This document shows positions 14,341-22,429 of a stretch of DNA of 23,254 nucleotides, piece after piece. Below the pieces are notes generated by a model. It saw only the letters and a program-made list of their open reading frames with translations, did not search any database and was not told where the DNA came from. The stretch's first letter is position 1. Every line of letters starts with the position of its first letter. Position numbers and translations under genes: made by a program. The DNA is from an uncultured Lachnospiraceae bacterium (lineage in GTDB: Bacteria > Bacillota_A > Clostridia > Lachnospirales > Lachnospiraceae), in contig CAJUDN010000034.1 of the NCBI GenBank assembly GCA_910585355.1, positions 1 to 23,254 on the forward strand, given 5' to 3'.

Positions 14341-15606
14341 ATGAAAGACCACAAATTTGACAGATATATATATATGGGTATTACGGCTATTTCCGTGATT
14401 GTCGCTGCTACGATTGTGGTATTTCTGTTTGTGGAACGGAAAGCGATGATGGCTATGGGAAAAAGGATTCTGGCCGTACTGACTCCGATTATTTATGGGG
14501 CTGTAATGGCGTTCCTTTTTTCACCGATTTACAACATGGGAATGCGCTGGACTCTGAATTCTTCAAAGCGGATATGTAAAAGTGAAAAAATGAGAACGGC
14601 TGTGGGGGGCGCTGTGGGAACGACTGCCAGCCTTGCATTTCTGGCAATTATCGTTTTGAGTCTTGCGAAAATGATTATTCCCCAGCTCTATTCCAGCATT
14701 GTGGGTATTGTTAATACCATGCCGGTGTACTTCCAGAATATGTATGACTGGCTGACCGATCTTTTTGCCAATAACCCGCCGTTAGAGCAGGCGGTGCTTG
14801 CCGCGTACCAGCAGACGGCGGCGGCGTTCCAGAACTGGGCCAGCGACAGCCTGATTCCCAATCTCCAGAATCTGGAAAATCTTCAGAGTTTGGAGAAAAT
14901 TCTGGGCGGCGTGTCAAACGGAGTGATCAATATTTTCAATCTGGCCAAAAATCTTTTAATCGGCCTGATTGTCATGGTGTATCTTTTAAATATTAAGGAT
15001 ACGCTTTCTGCTCAGGGGAAAAAGCTCATTTATGCTCTTCTTCCGGTCCGGGCTGCCAACGGTACGGTGGAAGAGTTCCGCTACATTCATCGGGTGTTTT
15101 CTGGATTCATCATCGGGAAGCTGATCGACTCCCTGATCATCGGAATTATCTGCTTTGTTCTGATGAATCTCTTTAAATTGCCCTTTGCTCTCCTGATCAG
15201 CGTAATCATAGGCGTAACCAACGTTATTCCGTTCTTCGGGCCGTTTATAGGAGCTATTCCCAGTGCGGTTTTGGTATTCCTCATCAGTCCGAAGCAGTGT
15301 CTTTATTTTGTTGGGCTGATTCTTTTGCTGCAGCAGTTTGACGGAAATATTTTAGGGCCGAGGATCCTTGGAAATTCCACAGGCCTTTCCAGTTTCTGGG
15401 TGCTGTTTTCCATATTGCTGTTCGGCGGGCTGTTTGGATTCGTCGGTATGATTATCGCAGTCCCGGTAACGGCAGTAATATTTGATCTGCTTTCCAAGTT
15501 CCAGTGTCACTTTCTGAGAAAGAAAAATCTGTCTTCAGATACCAGGGACTATATGGAGCTAAAGAAGGTGGACGAAGAGAGCGGCAGGTTCATTCATCAT
15601 CAATAG
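14341..15606 (+). CDS. AI-2E family transporter (YtvI/PerM-like permease)
   Basis: This is an inner-membrane protein of 421 residues with about eight hydrophobic segments (for example near 12-31, 40-60, 100-125, 195-220 and 250-370). It has the family landmarks GFIIGKLIDSLIIGIICF, LLISVIIGVTNVIPFFGPFIGAIPS, DGNILGPRILGNSTGLSSFW and GGLFGFVGMIIAVPV. Members move autoinducer-2, Na+/H+ or unknown solutes, so the substrate is open. RBS AAGGAGAAAGG precedes the ATG at 14341. It follows 6S RNA, and only a weak TATAAG-like -10 box was seen in between. The C-terminal tail is hydrophilic and probably cytoplasmic. Confidence 0.92.
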   Translation: MKDHKFDRYIYMGITAISVIVAATIVVFLFVERKAMMAMGKRILAVLTPIIYGAVMAFLFSPIYNMGMRWTLNSSKRICKSEKMRTAVGGAVGTTASLAFLAIIVLSLAKMIIPQLYSSIVGIVNTMPVYFQNMYDWLTDLFANNPPLEQAVLAAYQQTAAAFQNWASDSLIPNLQNLENLQSLEKILGGVSNGVINIFNLAKNLLIGLIVMVYLLNIKDTLSAQGKKLIYALLPVRAANGTVEEFRYIHRVFSGFIIGKLIDSLIIGIICFVLMNLFKLPFALLISVIIGVTNVIPFFGPFIGAIPSAVLVFLISPKQCLYFVGLILLLQQFDGNILGPRILGNSTGLSSFWVLFSILLFGGLFGFVGMIIAVPVTAVIFDLLSKFQCHFLRKKNLSSDTRDYMELKKVDEESGRFIHHQ

Positions 15607-15678
15607 ACCATCATACGCCCGGCAGATGCATCATCACACATGAAAATATGGCGGGCGCATTTGGAATCCCTGAATACA

Positions 15679-15705
15679 TGCCGCCTGTTCGGCGGCAGTC
15701 TTTTA
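15679..15705 (+). terminator. Probable terminator before the SpoIID-family gene
   Basis: TGCCGCC (15679-15685) and GGCGGCA (15691-15697) form a perfect stem with loop TGTTC, followed by GTCTTTTAT. It would end the AI-2E transporter transcript. The RBS of the next gene lies just after it. Confidence 0.6.
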
Positions 15706-15720
15706 TAGTAAAGAGGAGCT

Positions 15721-18018
15721 ATGGACGAAAAAAAGAAAATGATTAACTGGGTGGCAGGGGTATCGACACTGATTGTCGCCCTGCTAATTGTCATTGTGGT
15801 TATGGAGCCCAAAAATGACGGGGTTTCCCGGGCGGCGGCTTCCCGGGCAGCGGCGCTTTTACTGGCTTCCAAAAGAGAGATCATAGAGGAGGGGCCGGAG
15901 ACGTCGTATTTTCCTGAGGAGATTCAGGAAGAGTGGTATGTGAAATATATGGACTATCTCTATTACAAGGGATATCTGGATCCGGAACAATGCCCGGCAA
16001 CAGAGGAGAATGCTCTTTCTCCGGTTACCTATGGGGAGTTGTCTGTCTGGGCCCGGAAGGTGTCCGGAGAGCAGAATAAAGGTCTTTCGGAATTTGTGAT
16101 TGACGCGGGGGCGAAGAAAGCGCAAAAAGATGTGGGAAAGGCGGAGTTCTGGAAATTTTTTGACAGATTTCGCGAACTGGCGGATCCGGATGGGAATGTG
16201 AGAGAACTGGAAACAGATATTTATGGAACTCCCGATAACGTAGAGGCGGCGGCTCCATGGACGGCCTATACGAAAGATGGCAAATTTCAGTTTGAGGGCC
16301 TGTATCTGGATTCCTGCATAGACAAGACAGTCCGCCTTTTGGTAAGGGACGGCGATATTTTAAAGGTGGAAGAGGTGATCTCCGGGGAAATCGTATATGA
16401 GAATGCCTGGATTTCCGGTTTTTCAGACCAGACGGTTACCATTTTCATAGGAAATATTCAGAGAGAATTTCCGGTGAAAGGGGTTTTAAAGGATGAAGAG
16501 GAAATTTCAGGGCAAATCGGTGATTTGTACCTGAGAAACGGGAGGCCTGTCCGCCTGGTTTTAAAGAAGGAAACCATCACCGGTACGGTTCTGGCAGTGA
16601 GAGAAAATGAAATTGAGATTGAGGGGTATGGCAACGTTCCTCTGGCGGATAATTTTAAGATTTACCGTACATATGGGATTTTAAAGGAACAGCAGAAAAA
16701 GGATATTCTGGTGGGATATCAGATGCAGAAGTTCGTTGTAGCCGGAGGGGAGATCTGTGCTGCCCTGACTACAGAGAAACCGGAAATTGACAATATCCGC
16801 GTATTGGTAATGACAACGAATTTCAAATCCCTGTTTCATTCAGAGCTGACTTTAAGCTGTGATTCCATGGCTGTTTTGGAGTATGGAGAGGGAAAGGAAA
16901 AGAAAACCCAGTCGGTGTCGGCCGGAGAGACAATTACCATCCGGGCAGACGATGACAGGCTAAAGGGCGGCCGTATGGTTTTTAAATCTGCCAATGAAGG
17001 CGGAATGATTACCGTGGAGAGCATTGAGCGGGGCCAGGGGACTCCCGTATACCCGGGGCATATGGAGATTACCAGAGAAGAGGAAGGACTTCTTCTTCTG
17101 AATGAGGCTGATTTGGAGGAATATTTAAAGCGTGTGGTTCCCAGCGAGATGCCTCAGAGCTATGAGCTTGAAGCCCTGAAGGCTCAGGCCATCTGTGCAA
17201 GAACGTATGCATGGAGGCAGATACAAGGAAACGCGTATTCCAAATACGGCGCCCATGTGGACGACAGCACGAATTATCAGGTGTATAATAATACGGATAC
17301 TTACGATTCCACCGATTCTGCGGTCAACGAGACCTTTGGCCAGATGCTGGCCTACGGGGATGCTCCGGCAGAGGTTTTTTATTATTCCACCTCCTGCGGC
17401 CATGGAACCGATGGGTCTGTCTGGGGGGCGGATGCCTCCAAAACGCCATATCTGAGGGCGATGTCCATTGACGATAAGGGGAAGACCCTGGACCTTTCTT
17501 CCAACGAGGCCTTTGGGGAATTTATTAAAAACATGGATATGGAGGCTTATGATTCGGATTTTTCCATGTTCCGGTGGAATGTCAAGACCACCAGCCGGAT
17601 TCTGGATGAGAAGATTGGCGGTGTGGGCCGGATAACAGGCCTTACCATTACAGAGCGGGGACCGGGAGGAACCGCCAGGGCTCTTAAAGTAGTGGGAACG
17701 GAGGGATCCAAAACATTTGTGGGGCAGAGTAAGATTAGAAGTATTTTGGGAAATACTGCTTTGACATTAAACAGAAAGGACGGCAGTACGTCCACTGGCT
17801 GGGATACTCTCCCCAGCGGATTTATCTATATTGAAAATGAAGGGGCGGACGCAGATCAGGTTACAGCCTTTACTATTTATGGCGGCGGCTATGGTCATGG
17901 TGTGGGAATGAGCCAGAACGGCGCTCAGGGGATGGCCAAGGCTCAAAAGAGCTGCGCGGAGATTCTGAGATATTTTTACAGCGGCTGCGAAATTGTGGAT
18001 ATCGGTGATATGTCATAA
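15721..18018 (+). CDS. Large SpoIID/LytB-domain protein
   Basis: The 765-residue protein is anchored by one N-terminal helix (about 8-28). The C-terminal SpoIID/LytB domain (about 440-760) has VVPSEMPQSYELEALKAQA then ARTYAWRQ (near 470-500), FYYSTSCGHGTDGS and the hallmark GGGYGHGVGMSQNGAQGMAK (about 720-739). SpoIID is a lytic transglycosylase that trims peptidoglycan during engulfment in sporulation. Bacillus SpoIID is about 340 residues, so roughly 400 residues of extra beta-rich sequence precede the domain here. It may therefore be a SpoIID paralogue and not the engulfment enzyme itself. RBS AGAGGAG lies before the ATG at 15721. The spore genes spoVAD and spoVAE lie downstream but are not adjacent. 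Confidence 0.88.
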   Translation: MDEKKKMINWVAGVSTLIVALLIVIVVMEPKNDGVSRAAASRAAALLLASKREIIEEGPETSYFPEEIQEEWYVKYMDYLYYKGYLDPEQCPATEENALSPVTYGELSVWARKVSGEQNKGLSEFVIDAGAKKAQKDVGKAEFWKFFDRFRELADPDGNVRELETDIYGTPDNVEAAAPWTAYTKDGKFQFEGLYLDSCIDKTVRLLVRDGDILKVEEVISGEIVYENAWISGFSDQTVTIFIGNIQREFPVKGVLKDEEEISGQIGDLYLRNGRPVRLVLKKETITGTVLAVRENEIEIEGYGNVPLADNFKIYRTYGILKEQQKKDILVGYQMQKFVVAGGEICAALTTEKPEIDNIRVLVMTTNFKSLFHSELTLSCDSMAVLEYGEGKEKKTQSVSAGETITIRADDDRLKGGRMVFKSANEGGMITVESIERGQGTPVYPGHMEITREEEGLLLLNEADLEEYLKRVVPSEMPQSYELEALKAQAICARTYAWRQIQGNAYSKYGAHVDDSTNYQVYNNTDTYDSTDSAVNETFGQMLAYGDAPAEVFYYSTSCGHGTDGSVWGADASKTPYLRAMSIDDKGKTLDLSSNEAFGEFIKNMDMEAYDSDFSMFRWNVKTTSRILDEKIGGVGRITGLTITERGPGGTARALKVVGTEGSKTFVGQSKIRSILGNTALTLNRKDGSTSTGWDTLPSGFIYIENEGADADQVTAFTIYGGGYGHGVGMSQNGAQGMAKAQKSCAEILRYFYSGCEIVDIGDMS

Positions 18019-18163
18019 GAAAAATGTTTCATGGGGGACAGAACTTGAAAAAATGTTTTTATGGAAATCAATTTTTTTAAAAGAATGGTATAGAACAGGA
18101 AAATGCGGTAATAATAGGAGTATCACCAAAGAGAAAGATTAATACTTATCCTCCCCTTTTTAG

Positions 18164-18204
18164 TCGGCCCTGGCGCATGGTTTGCGCCGGGGCTGATTTT
18201 TTTT
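18164..18204 (+). terminator. Intrinsic terminator downstream of the SpoIID-family gene
   Basis: GCCCTGGCGCA (18167-18177) pairs with TGCGCCGGGGC (18183-18193) with one wobble, followed by eight Ts (18197-18204). It lies about 150 nt after the stop codon. The A-rich stretch in between shows no gene. Confidence 0.88.
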
Positions 18205-18415
18205 GGAGCGCAGCCATGCTTCTGGCCGCTGTGTCCATATTTTTGGGAGATTTATCGACGCTTCAGGAAGCGACAGTTCGTGAAGCGCCTGGAAGTATTG
18301 TAGAGAATTTATCGAAAAAAGTCGAAAAATATAAATAAATATAGATGAAAATATCAAAGGATGAAGGCAGTCGTCTAATTATAGATTCTATTGATAATTC
18401 AATATACAAAAATTG
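18205..18415. other. AT-rich intergenic region with small palindromes
   Basis: No gene is seen. CGCTTC-AG-GAAGCG (near 18260-18273) is palindromic and is followed by another GAAGCG. ATTTATCG occurs twice (near 18250 and 18307). ATTGA (18390-18394) and TCAAT (18399-18403) form a perfect inverted repeat just upstream of the promoter of the XRE gene and could be its operator. Confidence 0.4.
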
Positions 18416-18445
18416 TTGACACAAACTTCATATTAGAGGTATGAT
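18416..18445 (+). promoter_or_regulatory. Sigma-A promoter of the XRE/membrane protein module
   Basis: TTGACA (18416-18421), an 18-nt spacer and TATGAT (18440-18445), about 90 nt before the start chosen for the regulator. Confidence 0.75.
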
Positions 18446-18534
18446 AGGGAAAGGGAAAAAAGAACTTGAAGTAAAATTCAAATAGATCAGAAAAAGTCAT
18501 GAAGGATATTTCGTATGGGAGGAGGAAATGGGAA

Positions 18535-19134
18535 ATGGAAAGCGGATTTTTGGTCAACAAGATACGGGAACAGTGTAAACAGAGGGGCGTCAGCGTGAGC
18601 CAGATGGAGTTGGATCTTGGATTCAGCCTTGGGTTGATCAGCAGATGGGCAAAAACCAGCCCTTCCATAGATAAGATCGTCGAGGTCGCGAACTATCTGG
18701 AAATCTCTTTGGACGAGCTGACCGGAAGGGGAAAGAAAAAAGAGACTGACAGGCTGGTCAGAGAATTGTGTGAGGCCACAAGGGAGGGTGAGCTTCTATG
18801 GCTCCCTTATGGGAAGAAGGAACCCTTTGAGTACCCAATAGAAAGTTTAGAAGAGCTTCAACAGGCGGAATGGAGATGTTTTTATAGCAGATATAAAGAG
18901 GGCTTTTTTATTATTCTCCAGGAAGTGGTGGAGGAACTGGAAACTTTAAGACTGTATATACTGGCGAATCCTTATGGAATCCCAATTCCCCGCAAAGCGG
19001 ATGAAGAGGAACTGCTCGCCTTATGGAATCTCGCCGACAGCGGGTTGCCTCCGGAGGCGGAGATGAAAAGAGCGCAGGCTCTGATAGAACAATTTATTCG
19101 GGAAAGGGGTGTGGAAGAGAAGAAAATACTCTGA
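18535..19134 (+). CDS. XRE-type helix-turn-helix regulator with unknown C-terminal region
   Basis: The 199-residue protein has an N-terminal HTH_3 domain (about 5-65: NKIREQCKQRGVSVSQMELD, LGLISRWAKTSPSIDKIVEV, LEISLDELTG). The C-terminal part (about 70-199) is helical, rich in Glu and Leu, and not recognised. The frame opens at 18499, but the ATG at 18535 is preferred because GGAGGAGG lies 9 nt upstream, whereas no Shine-Dalgarno precedes 18499. It has its own promoter and is followed 88 nt later by a membrane protein gene on the same strand, so the two probably form a unit. An ATTGA/TCAAT inverted repeat before the promoter could be an autoregulatory site. Its target is unknown. Confidence 0.85.
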   Translation: MESGFLVNKIREQCKQRGVSVSQMELDLGFSLGLISRWAKTSPSIDKIVEVANYLEISLDELTGRGKKKETDRLVRELCEATREGELLWLPYGKKEPFEYPIESLEELQQAEWRCFYSRYKEGFFIILQEVVEELETLRLYILANPYGIPIPRKADEEELLALWNLADSGLPPEAEMKRAQALIEQFIRERGVEEKKIL

Positions 19135-19175
19135 TAAGGACGGGGGAAACGGCAAATAAACGATTTTAAATGCGA

Positions 19176-19191
19176 CGCAGCTTTTGCTGCG
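19176..19191 (+). other. Small hairpin between the XRE and membrane protein genes
   Basis: CGCAGC-TTTT-GCTGCG is a perfect 6-bp stem with a T4 loop. No T-run follows, so it is more likely to set the relative expression of the two genes than to end transcription. Confidence 0.5.
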
Positions 19192-19222
19192 GCGGCGGGA
19201 GAAAGTTCAAGAGGTTCCTGAG

Positions 19223-20623
19223 ATGAAGGGTAGAGATGAGAGGAAAAGTAAAATCTCTTTAAGTGATAAAATATCATTGGCGGCTCTGCTTCTGGCAGTT
19301 TGTGATTTTATATTAAACTGGACACCATCTCTCTTTCGGCTGCCTCGCTTTTTTCTTGTTTTGATATTTCTGGCTCTGCTCTGGTCCCTGGCAGTATGTC
19401 TGCGTGACGGCTGGAGGGAAATAAGCAGAACTTATTCAGATCGAGGGCGCGAACTTCACCGATTGTGTGTTGAAGCCCGTGAGGATGAACAACTGCTGCT
19501 TCAATATGGTCTTCAAGCAGACTGCCTGAGAGAAAAATATAATAAGAGAATCCGAGAGCAGCTCAAAAGGAGAATGAAAAGGCTGGCGGTGCAAACGGGG
19601 ATACTCTTAATGTTCAGCCTGGGAAATTATCGCCCGCTGGCTGCCTTCGGACAGGATTTTCTGAGAGTTTGCGGAATTGGCCAGGAGAGCTCCGGGCAGC
19701 CGCCGGATGAGCTCAGTCAGGAAGTCTCTCAGGAGAAAGGCGGTGGGATTGAGGAGGCCAAACGGGAAAACACAGGAGAGGCCGGACAGGAAAGCACAGG
19801 AGAAGCCGAATGGAAAAACACAGGAGAGACTGGGCGGGAAAGTGCGAAAGAAGAGGAAAGGAACGGCACAGAACATGAGTCGGAAAAGGAGAGGCCGGAA
19901 AAGATACTCAGTCGGGCTCCCAAGCCTCCGGATTACCGTTTTGTGCTTGAAGATCCAGATTTTGATCAGAGACTGGAAGATGAAATAGAAGAGCAGGTGT
20001 TCTTTATTGACCATGAGGATGGCGGCCTGGACGACTATGTGGCTTTATGCATGGGCGGAATCACGGAATGCAGATACCGGGGAGTGGACTACAGGAAGGT
20101 GCGAGATGAAGATGGCAATGGATATCTTACCTATACGGCGCAGGAAGACAGTTTTAAGGCCAGGGTCGATGAATCCTTTAAAGAGCAATATTATGCAGAC
20201 TGGTACAATAATGCGCCCAGGTCTTCCGAGATGGAAATATATATGAAAGGCAGAGAGCAGCTTAATATGGTTTGTGTGGATGACAGGCAGGGCTGTTATG
20301 AATTATGGTGGGCCAGGGCAAATGACCATCAATATTACGCCCAGGAATTTGAGGCTCAGACGTCCAATGAAGATGCGATTTTGTACCATTATGGAATGAG
20401 CGCCTATTGCTGTATGGAAGCGCTGAAATATGAGATGCCGAAGGAAGAGAGGGAAATGGTTTATCACTATATGGTCATGCGCTATCAGGATATGTGCCGT
20501 GAGGAGGCGAAGATTCCGCCAACCTATAAGGAACGGGCGGCCAGTGTACATGCGGTTCTTGTGAAGGACGACCCACTGAGGGATGCTCCGCCAAAAGACG
20601 ATTCACGAAAAGAGACAGAGTAA
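19223..20623 (+). CDS. Unrecognised three-helix membrane protein with acidic extracellular domain
   Basis: I do not recognise this family. The 466-residue protein has predicted membrane helices at about 17-32, 42-60 and 121-141, with a charged, probably cytoplasmic helical segment in between (61-120). A hydrophilic linker (about 155-235) contains an 8-residue repeat (ENTGEAGQ, ESTGEAEW, KNTGETGR, ESAKEEER). Then comes a Tyr-, Asp- and Glu-rich domain (about 236-450) with six or so Cys (for example 276, 283, 351, 358, 396, 397), likely outside the cell. The ATG at 19223 has AAGAGG 8 nt upstream, and a TTG at 19184 in the same frame is less likely. Pairing with the XRE gene suggests a sensor or regulated envelope protein, which is inference. 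Confidence 0.75.
   Translation: MKGRDERKSKISLSDKISLAALLLAVCDFILNWTPSLFRLPRFFLVLIFLALLWSLAVCLRDGWREISRTYSDRGRELHRLCVEAREDEQLLLQYGLQADCLREKYNKRIREQLKRRMKRLAVQTGILLMFSLGNYRPLAAFGQDFLRVCGIGQESSGQPPDELSQEVSQEKGGGIEEAKRENTGEAGQESTGEAEWKNTGETGRESAKEEERNGTEHESEKERPEKILSRAPKPPDYRFVLEDPDFDQRLEDEIEEQVFFIDHEDGGLDDYVALCMGGITECRYRGVDYRKVRDEDGNGYLTYTAQEDSFKARVDESFKEQYYADWYNNAPRSSEMEIYMKGREQLNMVCVDDRQGCYELWWARANDHQYYAQEFEAQTSNEDAILYHYGMSAYCCMEALKYEMPKEEREMVYHYMVMRYQDMCREEAKIPPTYKERAASVHAVLVKDDPLRDAPPKDDSRKETE
19765..19860 (+). repeat. 24-bp tandem repeat inside the membrane protein gene
   Basis: Four units start at 19765, 19789, 19813 and 19837. The first three share GGAAA(A/G)CACAGGAGA with few differences and the fourth is decayed. 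The unit length keeps the frame and encodes 8 residues, so copy number changes would lengthen or shorten the extracellular linker without breaking the gene. Confidence 0.85.
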
Positions 20624-20668
20624 AAGACTGGAGAACAGGGAGTTGTTTTTCTGGTCTTTTTTTATTTC
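20622..20668 (+). terminator. Possible weak terminator after the membrane protein gene
   Basis: AAAAGAC (20622-20628) can pair with GTCTTTT (20654-20660), followed by a T-rich tail. The 25-nt loop makes this a weak candidate. Confidence 0.35.
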
Positions 20669-20700
20669 CTTTTGCTGCTTCGGCGGCCTCTGATGCATTT

Positions 20701-20728
20701 GAATAGAAAAAAGGAAATTTGGATATAG
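20701..20728 (+). promoter_or_regulatory. Possible sigma-G-like promoter for spoVAD-spoVAE
   Basis: GAATA (20701-20705), a 16-nt gap and GATATAG (20722-20728) resemble a forespore sigma-G promoter (GNATR, CATNNTA) imperfectly. SpoVA genes are sigma-G dependent in known spore formers, and this is the best candidate in the 180-nt gap. Confidence 0.3.
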
Positions 20729-20805
20729 TAGGTTGAAAAGAAGGCAAAAACGTTATGAGTGAACGATAACCGAAAAACTGCCAAAAGATGATTGGAGATG
20801 TAAGA

Positions 20806-21879
20806 ATGGAAGAGAAGAACCAGAGAATGGGGAAAATGCGTGGAAAAGCCAGCGTTCTTTTTGAAAATCCGCCCTATGTAACGGCGGCCGCCTCCGTGGT
20901 CGGCAAGAAGGAGGGAGAGGGACCTCTGGGTCAGTATTTTGACAGGATTGAGACGGATTCCATGCTGGGAAAGAAAAACTGGGAGGAGGCGGAGAGTGAG
21001 CTTCAGACCAGGGCGGCAACGCTGGCTATTGAAAAGAGCGGGCTTAAGAAAGAGGATATCCGATATTATTTCGGCGGCGACCTGCTGGCACAGCTCATTG
21101 CCACATCCTTCGGCAGTATGGATCTGGAATTTCCCATGTTTGGAATTTATGGCGCCTGCTCCACAATGGGAGAGGCCATGGGACTGGGGGCCATGACCGT
21201 GGACGGAGAATTCGCCGACCATGTGCTTGTCACTGCGTCCAGCCATTTTGCCTCGGCGGAAAAGCAGTTCCGGTACCCGCTGGAATACGGAAATCAGAGG
21301 CCTTATTCAGCCACCTGGACGGTTACCGGATGCGGAGCGGTTATTCTGTCAAAAAATGCCCAAAAAGACTCAGTGGCAGACTTGGGAGCAGGGAAAAAGC
21401 CTCTGGCAAGAGTAGCGGGGATGACAACGGGAAAGATTGTAGATATGCAGTTTAAGGATTCCATGAATATGGGAGCTGCCATGGCCATGGCGGCTTTAGA
21501 TACCATTACCGTGAATTTCAGGGATCTGAATGTGAATGAGACCCACTATGATAAAATTGTTACCGGAGACCTGGGGCAGGTGGGAAAGCGGCTGCTTCTG
21601 GACTATCTGTACCGGGCGGGATATGACATTGAAAGCCGGTACATGGATTGCGGAATTGAGATTTTCGATGAGCAGACGCAGGATACCCACGCAGGCGGAA
21701 GCGGGTGCGGCTGTTCGGCATCGGTGCTCTGCGGGTATATTCTGCCGAAAGTCCAGAGCGGAGAGTGGAAGCGCATTCTGTTTTTACCGACGGGGGCCTT
21801 GCTTTCTACGGTGAGCTTTAATGAAGGGCAGAGCGTCCCTGGCATCGCCCATGCGGTGGTACTGGAGCATGTAGAATAA
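20806..21879 (+). CDS. spoVAD: Stage V sporulation protein AD
   Basis: SpoVAD is a thiolase-fold protein that binds dipicolinic acid and helps the SpoVA channel move Ca-DPA into the forespore and out during germination. The 357-residue sequence has the expected strings: SVLFENPPYVTAAASVVGKK, GPLGQYFDRI, GACSTMGEAMGLGAM, SSHFASAEKQFRYPLEYGNQ, TGCGAVILS, VTGDLGQVGK, HAGGSGCGCSASVLCGYILP and LPTGALLST. The ATG at 20806 has GGAG 8 nt upstream, while the in-frame ATG at 20788 lacks one. spoVAE follows after 25 nt. The partner spoVAC, normally just upstream, is absent. Instead a regulator/membrane protein pair lies there. Confidence 0.96.
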   Translation: MEEKNQRMGKMRGKASVLFENPPYVTAAASVVGKKEGEGPLGQYFDRIETDSMLGKKNWEEAESELQTRAATLAIEKSGLKKEDIRYYFGGDLLAQLIATSFGSMDLEFPMFGIYGACSTMGEAMGLGAMTVDGEFADHVLVTASSHFASAEKQFRYPLEYGNQRPYSATWTVTGCGAVILSKNAQKDSVADLGAGKKPLARVAGMTTGKIVDMQFKDSMNMGAAMAMAALDTITVNFRDLNVNETHYDKIVTGDLGQVGKRLLLDYLYRAGYDIESRYMDCGIEIFDEQTQDTHAGGSGCGCSASVLCGYILPKVQSGEWKRILFLPTGALLSTVSFNEGQSVPGIAHAVVLEHVE

Positions 21880-21904
21880 AAATTATGGGAAAGGCGGGCA
21901 AGAT

Positions 21905-22261
21905 ATGGATTATATCAAGGCGTTTCTGATTGGCGGAGTGATTTGCATGATGGTGCAGATTCTGATGGATAAAACAAAGCTGATGCCGGGGCGGATTATG
22001 GTACTTTTGGTCGTCAGCGGCTCTGTGCTGGGTTTTCTGGGGATTTATGAGCCCTTTGCCCAATGGGCCGGAGCGGGAGCAACCGTGCCGTTGTGCGGGT
22101 TTGGAAACACCCTCTGGAAGGGGATTTCCAAGGCGCTTTCTGAGGATGGATTTCTGGGAATCTTTAAAGGCGGGTTTACGGCCAGCGCGGTCGGCATATC
22201 CGGGGCGCTGATTTTCGGATATCTTGGGTCAGTTATTTTTAAGCCCAAAATGAAAAATTAA
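21905..22261 (+). CDS. spoVAE: Stage V sporulation protein AE
   Basis: This is a small membrane subunit of the SpoVA dipicolinic-acid channel in the spore inner membrane. It has 118 residues with about four hydrophobic segments (near 4-20, 31-47, 58-70 and 88-112). The family pattern is present: FLIGGVICMMVQILMDKTKL at the start, PGRIMVLLVVSGSVLGFLGIY, GAGATVPLCGFGN and GGFTASAVGISGALIFGYLGS. The ATG at 21905 has GGCGGG-type RBS sequence a few nt upstream. It follows spoVAD by 25 nt in the same transcript, and a strong terminator lies about 70 nt after the stop codon. Confidence 0.95.
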   Translation: MDYIKAFLIGGVICMMVQILMDKTKLMPGRIMVLLVVSGSVLGFLGIYEPFAQWAGAGATVPLCGFGNTLWKGISKALSEDGFLGIFKGGFTASAVGISGALIFGYLGSVIFKPKMKN

Positions 22262-22270
22262 TGTTAGCGT

Positions 22271-22297
22271 GCGGCCGGCCGCTGAAAACGCGTCGAC
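22271..22297. repeat. GC-rich palindrome cluster after spoVAE
   Basis: GCGGCCGGCCGC (22271-22282) is a perfect 12-bp palindrome, followed by ACGCGT (22288-22293) and GTCGAC (22292-22297). A similar string (CGGCCGGC, GTGAACGCG, AGAC) occurs at about 8319-8343 in the yebC leader. The role is unknown. Confidence 0.4.
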
Positions 22298-22330
22298 CTG
22301 CATGATCAGTTATAAATTAGGAGCCGTTTC

Positions 22331-22384
22331 AATGAAAAGGCTGTCTGCAATGGAAAAGAACATGGCAGACAGCTTTTCATTTTA
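22331..22384. terminator. Strong terminator after spoVAE, probably bidirectional
   Basis: AATGAAAAG-G-CTGTCTGC (22331-22348) pairs with GCAGACAGCTTTTCATT (22365-22381) with one bulged G, followed by TTT. It lies between the convergent spoVAE and the minus-strand regulator gene. Confidence 0.85.
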
Positions 22385-22429
22385 CCAGATTCATTTTGAA
22401 TTGTTTTACAGCCTGCTATGAAAAACGCG

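Noticed and set aside
18019..18205. Independent small RNA between the SpoIID-family gene and its terminator
   Set aside because: A good terminator exists, but no promoter with both boxes at proper spacing was found; more simply a 3' untranslated region.
22271..22310. Cloning polylinker or vector contamination
   Set aside because: The run of restriction-site-like palindromes is suggestive, but flanking sequence is continuous chromosomal DNA between two ordinary genes and a similar string occurs at 8319.
22332..22421. 29-codon frame with a well-placed AGGAG (22319-22323)
   Set aside because: Its first half is the strong terminator hairpin after spoVAE and the product has no recognisable features; most likely chance, though a peptide cannot be fully excluded.
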